From Methylophilaceae bacterium (lineage in GTDB: Bacteria; Pseudomonadota; Gammaproteobacteria; Burkholderiales; Methylophilaceae), in contig JAABQZ010000005.1 of assembly GCA_011391175.1 (NCBI GenBank), forward strand, positions 15,886 to 51,369: DNA of 35,484 bases, given 5' to 3'. Position 1 is the first letter of the stretch. Each line of letters starts with the position of its first letter. Below the pieces are notes generated by a model, which was not told the DNA's origin, ran no database searches, and saw nothing but the letters and a program-made list of their open reading frames with translations. Positions 18,501 to 25,677 of this stretch are shown here, piece after piece. Position numbers and translations under genes: made by a program.

Positions 18501-20303
18501 CATTTGCATACGGGTACGGTAGTAGCTATACCAGTTTGCAAAGTTGGTCATTTCTTCATCATAAGTACAACTCGCGGCTGCACAATCTGTTCTGCCCGCT
18601 GCCTTATTAAAAGTTAAACCTGGCTCTATATCCACACGTTCAAATGTAGTGACAACAGGTGTGCCTCCAGAAAATTGCGCAATGGTATTTGCAATATCGT
18701 AAATTTTAACTGCACCAGCAGCACCGCCACTAGCGTTCACTATTGAGCCAAAACTTGATCCATTTGTTCTGGTGCCCAAAACAATAGCACCATTACCTGC
18801 CGCCCCTGCCGCTACAGTAGATGTAATGGTAATAGTTGGCTGGCTGGCGCCATTGGAGCTGGCGGTGTACTCGGGGCTAGACACACAACTGTTGATTCGC
18901 GCAACAATTGCATTTGCATGCGCGTTACGTCTAGCACTATTATTTCCGGTAGATGTAGATGAAGCAGTACCACAACCTGCTCCAGCACCACCCATAATCT
19001 GAACACCATTAACTGTAATGCCAGCTAATGTAGTCGTACCACTGTTGACGATATCTACTCGAAATGAGCCAACTGCAGCTGTTCCTGTGCCCACAGCCGT
19101 TGGTTTTGGAGTAGCTTGCGTAAGCGCAATCGTGCCAGTAAATGCCCCTGGGGCAACTGGGCGAATAGTCACCTCATCGCCAATTACAGTTGCTGTAAAA
19201 TCAGGATCGGCTCCCGCGGGTACAAAGTCATTAATTGCATCGCGAATATCTCTAGCCAAATCATTTCGTTCTGTAACAGAAGTTGTATTGGTAATAGTTA
19301 GCGCTGGGCTTGGTATCAATGGAATAATTCTTATACCATTAATCGTTATATTTGAAATAGTCATGGGAGCAGGCGACACACATGAAGGTAAAGCGCCACT
19401 GCCACAACCAACTGTGTCTGGCTTAATTTTAATTTTGCCTACAGTTGAAGTAGAAATGCCTGTCCATAAGGCAAAATCATATTTGGGACTGGTTGTTTCA
19501 TCGTATTTAGACTTGCAATTTGTGCGCGCAGACGAATTACACCACAATAATTTGGCTGGAAAAGTATGTGTTGCAGTAGGCGTAAGTGAATCTATACAAT
19601 TAGTAAAATTTTTATTTGTACAATATTTACCGGCAGATACCGTATAGTAAAAGGGATATCCATATGCAGTAGCTGACTGGTTAAACGATAAAGCCTGATT
19701 GCCAGAAACAGTACTAGGATAAATATACTGACTATTTTTTTTACACACTAATGGATCATACAAATCAGCAGTAGTAATGCCTGATGTTTTATTACACCAT
19801 ACCTTATCAGGAAAGCCTGATGTGAACCCCGCATTAGGCACTAGACTAGCGTTGCTTGTACTATAAACCCCAAACGCATCTATTGGCACCGCTGTCCAAC
19901 CTGCAGTATTGGCACTGGTCATGGATGTTCTTGGGCTACCATCCGAATTAACCGCTGGCGTGTAAGTGATATCTGGATTGTAATAGACAGTATTGAAATC
20001 TGTTGTGTTATAGGGCGGATCGCCATAGCCACAGCTGCTGCTAAAAGCAGTTACTGTAAGACTGGTACTTGTATTACTTTTACATTTATTAGCATCATTG
20101 ACGTAATCTGGCATATAGTTCCAGCTCATACTGCCAGAATTGTCCAAGATATACATCAAGTTAGGCAACACATCACCGGTAGTCGCACTCACCAGCGGTG
20201 CATCACCAAGATCTGTAAGTGCCGCATTTGCTGAGCCGATAGAAATTGCAAATAGCCCAATATTAAGCATTTGCAAAAATTTGTTTTTAATTGTTGGTGT
20301 CAT
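15576..20303 (-). CDS. pilY1: PilY1-type type IV pilus tip adhesin/assembly factor
   Basis: PilY1 sits at the tip of type IV pili with the minor pilins, promotes assembly and acts in adhesion and surface sensing. The 1575-residue product has a signal peptide (about 1-27, SANA cleavage), then a von Willebrand A region with the MIDAS motif DNSGS (54-58) and later strands FRVGFITISN (about 617-626) and FAILTTDGYWNTD (about 693-705). Between them lie about 550 residues of inserted, Cys- and Thr/Ser-rich sequence, including two copies of a repeated domain (about 314-396 and 424-511). The C-terminal beta-propeller (from about 1085) includes STPVYVG and the acidic calcium-type loop DTTDDGDMG (about 1238). 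A good Shine-Dalgarno, AGGAG, precedes the ATG. It is the last gene of the minor-pilin operon. Confidence 0.95.
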   Translation of the reverse strand: MTPTIKNKFLQMLNIGLFAISIGSANAALTDLGDAPLVSATTGDVLPNLMYILDNSGSMSWNYMPDYVNDANKCKSNTSTSLTVTAFSSSCGYGDPPYNTTDFNTVYYNPDITYTPAVNSDGSPRTSMTSANTAGWTAVPIDAFGVYSTSNASLVPNAGFTSGFPDKVWCNKTSGITTADLYDPLVCKKNSQYIYPSTVSGNQALSFNQSATAYGYPFYYTVSAGKYCTNKNFTNCIDSLTPTATHTFPAKLLWCNSSARTNCKSKYDETTSPKYDFALWTGISTSTVGKIKIKPDTVGCGSGALPSCVSPAPMTISNITINGIRIIPLIPSPALTITNTTSVTERNDLARDIRDAINDFVPAGADPDFTATVIGDEVTIRPVAPGAFTGTIALTQATPKPTAVGTGTAAVGSFRVDIVNSGTTTLAGITVNGVQIMGGAGAGCGTASSTSTGNNSARRNAHANAIVARINSCVSSPEYTASSNGASQPTITITSTVAAGAAGNGAIVLGTRTNGSSFGSIVNASGGAAGAVKIYDIANTIAQFSGGTPVVTTFERVDIEPGLTFNKAAGRTDCAAASCTYDEEMTNFANWYSYYRTRMQMMKTSTSLAFKSIDTRFRVGFITISNQSSNYLPIAQYTAGQKANWYDKLFATGGNSGTPLRSALTTVGRIYAGKNPVSGFTADPVQFSCQQNFAILTTDGYWNTDSDSNVVNIAGTGSVGNVDGGTTPRPMYEGTTATSNSLADAAKYYYDTDLRTSTLSNCTGGTRPNGTTGDVCENNVFVTPSDNNLKQHMTTFTLGLGVDASLTYTTDYKTAEEGDFYELKQGTRNWPVAAANSQTAVDDLWHAAVNGQGTYFSAKNPNQLASSLTEALSSIKAKVGAGAAAATSTLNPVSGDNFTYVASYTSVKWIGNLEARTVNIDTGKVSEDANWCLENVVADSCAAPSSVVASTVGGSTVYQCVTPGATATTCTSPGVLDGTDCKVEISTSCIGTLQSLVTDDADTRNILMNVNGAIGNFTAANLILTGKNTNFENSFLSTNLNQWSTLSAAQRLLVNSTTLVNFLRGNTGYEDRASNVDGAVDSRIYRFRETTLGDLVDSTPVYVGVPKANFSDPGYGPNTSISSFKAAQATRAGTVYIGANDGMIHAIDATNGQERWAYVPSMVLDNMWKLASNNYGSAHSYYVNGDIVVNDICTASCTSATTAVWRTILVGGLNGGGKGYFALDITNPTTPTLLWEFDTTDDGDMGYSYGNPVITKKADGTWVALVTSGYNNTGVGYMYVLNATTGAVISKYSTGVGSATTPSGLAKINAYIEDGVINNTAVFVYGGDLLGNLWRFDINSAESATNPFKVAVLKDPSGNPQPITVRPELADISGKRVLYVGTGRYLGTSDLTDTQQQTIYAISDDAASTPTTLDNPRTSSAMVKQVLVNDTLTATRSMQTPSNPVSFTTDRGWYIDFPDSGERQNVPAQLVFGTLLLPTTVPSNTVCSPGGYGWLNFLDYRTGAAVAGNVVASRTNAPIVGINVLYVKGKPVVNIVTADNPTPSFPPVQPNFTGGSQSGFTNHRVIWRELIDEQQ
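18771..19364 (-). repeat. Tandem duplicated ~80-residue domain inside PilY1
   Basis: Residues about 314-396 and 424-511 of PilY1 align in register with an offset of 110 residues (330 bp). Landmarks are NITINGIRI (318-326) against GITVNGVQI (428-436), ARDIRDAIN (350-358) against ANAIVARIN (463-471), FTATV against YTASS, and FTGTIAL (388-394) against GNGAIVL (503-509). The copies are far diverged at the protein level, so this is an old duplication. The motif order resembles small beta-rich modules with an I-T-x-N-G strand, such as the flagellin hook IN motif; that comparison is my inference. Confidence 0.65.
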
Positions 20304-20335
20304 TTTAAGACTCCTGAATATCTAATAAATAGAAA

Positions 20336-20959
20336 TTAATAAATAAAAGCTTGAACGTAGCTAAAAGTATTTTTAGGTCCCGCCACACGCGCAGTGACGC
20401 GATATACCACGGCATCCGAGCCGCCTCGATCAGCATCATAACCACCGCCGCCAGAACCGCCACCTTCACTTTTGGCACCTTTGGAGTTTGCAGCAGAGTC
20501 ACCTGTACCGACTAAACATTTTTCAGCTTTTTGATTATCTGGGACATTTGCTGAGTTACACATGCGCTGAATAATAAATCGTGTTTCATTCTGGCTTAAA
20601 TCGTAAACGTCGTTAGTTACTACAAACGAATTTGCGCCCCAAGTACTTGAGTCAAACGCTTTTTTAGCTGTGTCGAAAGTAGGGTCAAAGCTCGCAAAAT
20701 ATCCACCAGAATTGGTTTCTAAAGTGGCTGCATTTGCTTTGATATGTTTGTAGGCGCCAGCTATACCACTCTCGGCTGAAAACATGGTTGATTGCCTAAA
20801 CGCTAAATTACCAGCCACTAGCACGCCGCTATCTACAGAACGTATTAAAGCTGCTGCCGCTAGTGACATGGCGACCAAAGCAACTAAAGCAATAAACAAT
20901 ACCAAGCCTTTTTGCTGTCTGACCAGACGATAGTTTCTTTGCATTTTATGTTTCATCAT
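20336..20959 (-). CDS. pilX: Type IV pilus minor pilin PilX
   Basis: PilX-class minor pilins belong to the initiating complex of type IV pili. The product has a short basic leader followed by RQQKGLVLFIALVALVAMSLAAAALIRSVDS, a hydrophobic prepilin-like helix. This class uses KGLVL rather than the classic GFTLIE cleavage context. I prefer ATG 20959 because GGTGAG lies just upstream of the ATGATG there; the upstream ATG at 20980 has no ribosome-binding site and would add seven residues. The C-terminal half contains a Gly/Ser-rich loop (GGGSGGGGYDADRGG). It lies between pilW (30 bases) and pilY1 (32 bases). Confidence 0.88.
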   Translation of the reverse strand: MMKHKMQRNYRLVRQQKGLVLFIALVALVAMSLAAAALIRSVDSGVLVAGNLAFRQSTMFSAESGIAGAYKHIKANAATLETNSGGYFASFDPTFDTAKKAFDSSTWGANSFVVTNDVYDLSQNETRFIIQRMCNSANVPDNQKAEKCLVGTGDSAANSKGAKSEGGGSGGGGYDADRGGSDAVVYRVTARVAGPKNTFSYVQAFIY

Positions 20960-20989
20960 GTTCTCACCCATGCCTTTCATTTTGCTGAT

Positions 20990-22219
20990 TTATAATTGCG
21001 GCGTAGCAGCCAAAATGTTTCTAAGTGGAACAACGACTTCATACACACGATAGCGATAACGATTCCAATCAGCACCTACATCAGTACCTGCTAAATTGAC
21101 ATCGGCACCCCAAGCACACACTCTAGCTGGGCCTGTGGCCGTACCTGTACAAGCCTGACTTACCACATCTCTTTCCAACAAACTATTTCTAGCAACAACA
21201 GCAATACGTACCGCCTTAATACGATTTCGATTGGCCACGCTTGGTGCAGCCCAAGTGCCACCTGTAGCATCTCTCCACTCAGCGACAATTTCACTGTTAA
21301 TCGTTGCAGAAACACCATACTGCGCCTGCAGATTCACAATATCGCTGATGACAGGAATATTGTTTCTTTGCAATTGGTTATCAGCCACATCAAATGTTAT
21401 TTGCCTGACTTGGCCCAAACACGCCAAACGATCCCCTTGTGCCATGCCACTGTTCGAAAGTACATTAATTTCGTTTGGTGTAGCCTCAAGCGAAGCATTA
21501 GTAGTGGCAGCGGTCAATTTTGTGGCAACACATGCTGTGCTTGTCTTAACCTCTTTGGTGACCAAAACCACATCGCCCTCACGACAACCCATATTATTCA
21601 TTACCCCGATATAATTTGGCGGGGTCACATTCGTAATCTCAGTGGGTAGAGCACCACGTGAGGTTGTACCATAGCGAATAGCAATGCTATCGCCATTAGC
21701 GCCATCGGTAATGCTGACCGGGGTAACTAGGGCGTTTAATCCAATTGAGACGTCTGCTGTAGCTGGGTCATTATCCAGATCTAATGCCAAGGTAGACGTA
21801 GAATCACACCTGAGCGCAGAAAATACTTCACCGGCCTGAACTTTAACTGCGCCAGCTGCTACTTTTGCTTCATAAGCCGCCAATGAAGCTGCTTGTGCGG
21901 TGAGTATTTCCGCCTCTGTTTTACCCGTATAGTCCTCGTAGGTCATCTCATTAGGTAATACATCAATAGTAGGCATCGTGCCGCTCATTAACGGCATACC
22001 GTAACCGGCAAACTGTAACTCTCTTTGAATCGAATAAAGCGCAATACTACCGTTGGTTTGCGCATCAGCTATGCCCGTAGTACTGCGTTTAGTACCTTCA
22101 AAAGAGGCGAAGGTTTGCATAATGACCACAGCGGCTATCAGTCCGATTACCAGGCCTACCATCAGCTCGATTAGCGAGAAACCTGCCTGATGAAAAGTAT
22201 TATTTGTCGATTTATTCAT
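20990..22219 (-). CDS. pilW: Type IV pilus minor pilin PilW
   Basis: PilW is one of the large minor pilins of the pilus-tip complex. The 409-residue product has a class III prepilin signal: a leader ending at Gly13 (HQAG), then FSLIELMVGLVIGLIAAVVIMQTFASFEGTKR, with Glu at position +5 of the mature protein. A large C-terminal globular domain follows, containing RCDSTSTLALDLDND and RIKAVRIAVVARNSLLERDV, the latter typical of PilW. It starts 2 bases after the pilV stop codon. Family-level confidence is high from the signal, size and operon position. Confidence 0.93.
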   Translation of the reverse strand: MNKSTNNTFHQAGFSLIELMVGLVIGLIAAVVIMQTFASFEGTKRSTTGIADAQTNGSIALYSIQRELQFAGYGMPLMSGTMPTIDVLPNEMTYEDYTGKTEAEILTAQAASLAAYEAKVAAGAVKVQAGEVFSALRCDSTSTLALDLDNDPATADVSIGLNALVTPVSITDGANGDSIAIRYGTTSRGALPTEITNVTPPNYIGVMNNMGCREGDVVLVTKEVKTSTACVATKLTAATTNASLEATPNEINVLSNSGMAQGDRLACLGQVRQITFDVADNQLQRNNIPVISDIVNLQAQYGVSATINSEIVAEWRDATGGTWAAPSVANRNRIKAVRIAVVARNSLLERDVVSQACTGTATGPARVCAWGADVNLAGTDVGADWNRYRYRVYEVVVPLRNILAATPQL

Positions 22220-22221
22220 GA

Positions 22222-22683
22222 TTATCTCGCAGTAAAGACGGTGGTAACAGCCTCATAGCCATGTTTTTCACCACCAATAGCCTCAGCCTCACCCGCATCT
22301 GTGCCTTTAGCTTTCCAAGTCACACGAAAACGTAAGCGACCATCAGACAGCGAGTTCACATACATCTTACCGTTTGGCAGTGTGTCAACATCAAGCGCAA
22401 TACCTTGGCCAAGCCCATATGGTCTCGTCATCATTTCACCTAAATATTGTTGTACCAGATAAGCAGCCTCAGCCCGATATGCTGCATCAGTGGTATTTTT
22501 CATCATTGCGGCTTGTAAGCCAGAGATAGCCAATATACCAAATGAAAATATCACTACTGCGATCAAGGCCTCCAACAAAACAGAGCCCTTTTGTGCACTT
22601 ATTTTTGGTAATTTTGGTATTGAAGCAAGTTTATTTTTCATCATGCTGTTCTCTAATATTGTTTTACATCTACTCATCAACAT
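22222..22683 (-). CDS. pilV: Type IV pilus modification/minor pilin PilV
   Basis: PilV is a minor pilin with a class III prepilin signal. The product contains KISAQKGSVLLEALIAVVIFSFGILAISGLQAAMMKNTTDA, matching the PilV pattern G-x-x-L-L-E-h-L-h-A followed by a Gln-rich helix and the YRAEAAYLVQQYLGEMM segment. ATG 22683 overlaps the fimT stop by 7 bases. A second possible start is ATG 22644, which has AGAG upstream and would give a shorter, more usual leader. Both starts leave the pilin domain whole. Confidence 0.9.
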   Translation of the reverse strand: MLMSRCKTILENSMMKNKLASIPKLPKISAQKGSVLLEALIAVVIFSFGILAISGLQAAMMKNTTDAAYRAEAAYLVQQYLGEMMTRPYGLGQGIALDVDTLPNGKMYVNSLSDGRLRFRVTWKAKGTDAGEAEAIGGEKHGYEAVTTVFTAR

Positions 22684-23213
22684 CTACGTGGATCAGTAGA
22701 AGTAGCGCTAGGATCACACATGCGCACATTGCCACCCGCGCCAACAGTCACACGTAAATTACGGTCTGATCCAGTCAAACTCAAATCAATTTGACTTAGC
22801 TGATTCGCAACCGTGGACTTGATGCCCAAATTGGTAAATATTATTTCGCTAGAACCGCCTGGAGTTGGAGTAACCGTTACCGTGGCTGTATCAGCCTCAC
22901 CATTGCTACGTGTTTCAACTATGCCTCCTGGCAAATCGCTGCAGATGGCTACAGTTACACATTGAACGGTCCAGGCTGAGTTGGCACCAAGTGTAAACTT
23001 TACTTGCGTGTTTCGCATAAGCGCCTCAGAGCGTGCTTTTTGTATGCCATTCAATATGGATTCTGTTGCAGTACGCACTTTAGTATTTTGGATCCACGCA
23101 CTATAGCTAGGCATGGTGATAGCAGCAGTGATACCAATGATTGCCACAACAATCACCATTTCAACCAAGCCAAAGCCGCCGGACTTGGATATATTTCTGC
23201 CTGAACTTAGCAC
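22677..23213 (-). CDS. fimT: Type IV pilus minor pilin FimT/FimU (GspH family)
   Basis: The 178-residue product has a prepilin signal, SKSGGFGLVEMVIVVAIIGITAAITMPSYSAW. The following GspH-like domain includes RTATESILNGIQKARSEALMRNTQVKFTLG, a typical FimT/FimU stretch. FimT-type pilins of natural transformers can carry a DNA-binding C-terminus; here the tail is NVRMCDPSATSTDPRRC with two closing arginines, which I only note. The start is a GTG at 23213 that overlaps the pilE stop by 7 bases, so translation is likely coupled. Confidence 0.9.
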   Translation of the reverse strand: MLSSGRNISKSGGFGLVEMVIVVAIIGITAAITMPSYSAWIQNTKVRTATESILNGIQKARSEALMRNTQVKFTLGANSAWTVQCVTVAICSDLPGGIVETRSNGEADTATVTVTPTPGGSSEIIFTNLGIKSTVANQLSQIDLSLTGSDRNLRVTVGAGGNVRMCDPSATSTDPRRC

Positions 23214-23641
23214 GTGCCCGCCTTATTGCGTGTCCAGCAATTTGCATTGGTACCCCAACCTGCTTTAGCTGCTGTGGTAGCCTTAACATTCTGCTCATTA
23301 ACAGTCATCACAAAACCTGCTGCCTGATTTTTTCCTGTTGCAGTGATGGTGTATGTAGTTGCGGCAACAACACATGCAAAGTTAAAATTGCCGCCAATAG
23401 TATCCGCAGCACAAGGAAGACCTGCTCCATCCGAACCTACATAAGTACGATTATCTTGAAAATATTGCTCCATACCGATTCGCTTATTCGCAAGCCCTGA
23501 TGAAGCCTCAGCCAAACTAGAGGAAGTAATATAGTCTTGATAATTTGGAACGGCAATTGCGGTCAAAATACCAATAATCGCCACCACAATCATCAGCTCT
23601 ACTAAAGTAAACCCTTTTTGTACTACTCTTAATATATTCAT
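23207..23641 (-). CDS. pilE: PilE-type type IV pilin
   Basis: The 144-residue product has the canonical class III signal QKGFTLVELMIVVAIIGILTAIAVPNYQDYI, with Phe+1 and Glu+5 of the mature pilin. A small C-terminal domain contains the D-region pair of cysteines in NCWTRNKAGTC. Its place at the head of a minor-pilin operon and its short length suggest the PilE minor pilin found with fimT-pilV-pilW-pilX-pilY1 rather than the main pilus subunit, but I cannot exclude a structural pilin. The ATG at 23641 follows the gap shared with the divergent lptM-like gene. Confidence 0.92.
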   Translation of the reverse strand: MNILRVVQKGFTLVELMIVVAIIGILTAIAVPNYQDYITSSSLAEASSGLANKRIGMEQYFQDNRTYVGSDGAGLPCAADTIGGNFNFACVVAATTYTITATGKNQAAGFVMTVNEQNVKATTAAKAGWGTNANCWTRNKAGTC

Positions 23642-23703
23642 ATTGCCTACCCTTTTATAGTTAGTTGCATCTTGCCAAGCTACTTATTACTTTGTCTAGC
23701 AGC

Positions 23704-23718
23704 ATCCGATATTCGGAT
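23704..23718. promoter_or_regulatory. Perfect palindrome in the pilE / lptM divergent region
   Basis: ATCCGATATTCGGAT is a perfect 6+3+6 inverted repeat about 63-77 bases upstream of pilE and 93 bases upstream of the lptM-like gene. Its position suggests an operator for a dimeric regulator acting on the pilus operon. No known regulator consensus is recognised. Confidence 0.4.
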
Positions 23719-23810
23719 AATTTTACAGAATAAGCGGTCGAAAATTTGCGGTTTCTGTGATCTGTACTATTCAATGCTAAAATAGTGCTTAAATTTTTTG
23801 CGAGATTGTG

Positions 23811-24029
23811 ATGCTAAAAACTTTGCATATTTTATTGGCTTGGGCTACTTATGCTTTTATTGTTTCCGCCACGCTACTGGGTTGCGGCACCAAAGGCCCA
23901 TTGTATATTCCAGAGCAACGTTACCCACAAAAAGAGTCTTCTCAAGAACCAACGCCACAAGACGAGGCCGTAAAGGCTAACCCAGAAGCCAATACTGATG
24001 CGGCTTCTCAGCCTACCCCATCAATGTGA
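23811..24029 (+). CDS. lptM: Small lipoprotein, LptM (YifL/LppL)-like
   Basis: The product is about 72 residues with a lipoprotein signal and the sequence LLGCGTKGPLYIPE. The C-G-x-K-G-P-L-Y-x-P start of the mature protein is the hallmark of LptM, an outer-membrane lipoprotein that helps LptD mature in the LPS translocon. The rest is a disordered Glu/Pro/Ala-rich tail. ATG 23811 is chosen; a GTG directly before it (23808) would add one residue. It sits 20 bases before lysA, the usual lppL/lptM-lysA pairing in Proteobacteria. A possible extended -10 box (TGCTAAAAT) lies at 23775-23783. Confidence 0.87.
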   Translation: MLKTLHILLAWATYAFIVSATLLGCGTKGPLYIPEQRYPQKESSQEPTPQDEAVKANPEANTDAASQPTPSM

Positions 24030-24049
24030 ATATAGAATTGAAGTGAATT

Positions 24050-25294
24050 GTGAATGTCTTTGAAATAAAAAATGGCACGCTACATGCCGAAAACGTGGCA
24101 CTAACGACGATTGCGTCACAATTTAACACGCCTTGTTATGTGTACTCCAAATTGGCGTTAACACAAGCTTTTAGTGATTTTAAGGCAGGCTTAATCGGCA
24201 GTAATCACTTGGTATGTTTTGCAGTAAAAGCCAACCCCAACATTGCCATTTTGAACTTATTTGCCAAGCTAGGCGCAGGCTTTGATATTGTATCTGGCGG
24301 CGAGCTAGCACGCGTGTTGGCGGCAGACGGTGACCCACAAAAAATCGTATTCTCAGGGGTGGGTAAAACCGCCGATGAAATGCGCGCCGCTTTAAATGCA
24401 GGTATTTTTTGCTTCAATGTGGAATCTGCCAGCGAGTTGAAACGCCTGAACGATGTCGCAGGCAGTATGGGTAAAATTGCGCCAGTATCGCTACGCGTCA
24501 ACCCCAATGTGGATGCTAAAACCCACCCCTATATTTCTACGGGTTTAAAAAATAACAAATTTGGTGTGGCGTTTGAGGATGCACTTACCGTGTACGAACA
24601 GGCCGCTGCCATGCCGAATATTGCGGTGCATGGCGTGGATTGCCACATTGGCTCACAAATTACCGAGCTTGCGCCATTTATAGAGGCATTGGATTTAATT
24701 TTAGGTTTGGTGGACGCGCTGGAAACAAAAGGCATACATATTGGCCACATTGATGTAGGTGGTGGTATTGGTATTACCTATGCAGATGAAACGCCACCAG
24801 AGTTTGCCAATTACGCCAAAGCCATTTTGGCTAAACTTGCCAATAGAAATGTCAAACTTTTATTTGAGCCAGGTCGTGCGCTGGTGGGAAACGCGGGTGT
24901 ATTGCTGACAAAAGTAGAGTACATTAAACCTGCTGAAGCCAAAAACTTTGCCATTGTAGACGCCGCCATGAACGACCTGATGCGACCTGCTTTATATGAC
25001 GCTTATCACAATATTGCAGCTGTAGAACCGCGTACTGGCACAACAACCAGTTATGAGATCGTTGGACCCGTGTGCGAAAGCGGCGATTTCTTAGGGCATG
25101 ATAGAAATTTAAATCTGCAAGAAGGGGATTTACTGGCGATTATGTCGGCTGGCGCTTATGGCATGAGCATGGCCAGCAACTATAATACGCGTGCCCGAGC
25201 GGCCGAAGTAATTGTGGATGGTGACAAGGTTTTTGTGGTGCGCCAGCGCGAAAAAATTGCTGATTTATTTGCATTGGAAAACTGCCTAGATTAA
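24050..25294 (+). CDS. lysA: Diaminopimelate decarboxylase
   Basis: LysA decarboxylates meso-diaminopimelate to L-lysine using pyridoxal phosphate. The 414-residue product has the fold-III motifs: PLP lysine Lys60 in VCFAVKANPN, the phosphate and dimer region VDCHIGSQ, VGGGIGITY, FEPGRALVGNAG, and the active-site Cys in CESGDFLG contributed across the dimer. The start is a GTG at 24050 because no in-frame ATG lies before the conserved N-terminus. The enzyme competes with murein synthesis for diaminopimelate, which also links it to mpl in this window. It is probably co-transcribed with the lptM-like gene. Confidence 0.97.
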   Translation: MNVFEIKNGTLHAENVALTTIASQFNTPCYVYSKLALTQAFSDFKAGLIGSNHLVCFAVKANPNIAILNLFAKLGAGFDIVSGGELARVLAADGDPQKIVFSGVGKTADEMRAALNAGIFCFNVESASELKRLNDVAGSMGKIAPVSLRVNPNVDAKTHPYISTGLKNNKFGVAFEDALTVYEQAAAMPNIAVHGVDCHIGSQITELAPFIEALDLILGLVDALETKGIHIGHIDVGGGIGITYADETPPEFANYAKAILAKLANRNVKLLFEPGRALVGNAGVLLTKVEYIKPAEAKNFAIVDAAMNDLMRPALYDAYHNIAAVEPRTGTTTSYEIVGPVCESGDFLGHDRNLNLQEGDLLAIMSAGAYGMSMASNYNTRARAAEVIVDGDKVFVVRQREKIADLFALENCLD

Positions 25295-25416
25295 GCCATA
25301 TTATTTATGTTGCACGCAAACTTAAGTCAGTGTAAATTGTGGTTTCAGCGTTGGATGCGCCAGCAACTGAGTAATTGTGATTTACTATAACTATACTAAA
25401 CTTAGGGAGAATATAA

Positions 25417-25599
25417 ATGCATAAATTTTTATTGGCTTTAATGATGTTGTTTGTTGTGGGATGTGCTTCTAAACCTATTGTTACTACCACACCATTTACA
25501 GCTGCAGATATTGGTGACAGCAGTCCATTAGAAGAAGTGGCTGCGGTTGATGATGAGGCTGTTGAAGATTTACCTGATATGGTGCCATCAGAAAGTTAG
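25417..25599 (+). CDS. Small acidic lipoprotein, unknown function
   Basis: A 60-residue product starts at ATG 25417 behind a strong ribosome-binding site (GGGAGA). The first 16 residues are a lipoprotein signal with lipobox VVGC, followed by ASKP. The mature chain of about 45 residues is strongly acidic (EEVAAVDDEAVEDLPD) with no recognisable domain. The gene stands alone: 122 bases separate it from lysA, and a palindromic terminator follows 16 bases after its stop. The good start signal, lipobox and terminator argue that it is real. I do not recognise the family. Confidence 0.72.
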   Translation: MHKFLLALMMLFVVGCASKPIVTTTPFTAADIGDSSPLEEVAAVDDEAVEDLPDMVPSES

Positions 25600-25615
25600 T
25601 TTTTTGCCGTAAAAC

Positions 25616-25646
25616 AAAAAAGCGAAGTTTAAACTTCGCTTTTTTT
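25616..25646. terminator. Perfect palindromic bidirectional terminator
   Basis: The 30 bases 25616-25645 are a perfect palindrome: six A, GCGAAG, TTTAAA, CTTCGC, six T. This gives a GCGAAG/CTTCGC stem flanked by A and T tracts on both strands. It lies between the convergent acidic lipoprotein gene (stop 25599) and purU (stop 25678), so it can serve as an intrinsic terminator for both. Confidence 0.92.
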
Positions 25647-25677
25647 ACGTCCTTCATTTTGAATCTATAGTTTCTAT

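Noticed and set aside
19018-19647. 209-codon open frame on the plus strand opposite pilY1
   Set aside because: It is low-complexity Val/Ala/Pro-rich sequence antisense to the repetitive PilY1 insert and has no start signal, so it is a shadow of the repeated domain.
23642-23700. TGGCA-type element upstream of pilE resembling a sigma-54 promoter
   Set aside because: The GG and GC doublets in TTGGCAAGATGCAACT are 8 bases apart instead of the 12 needed between -24 and -12 elements.
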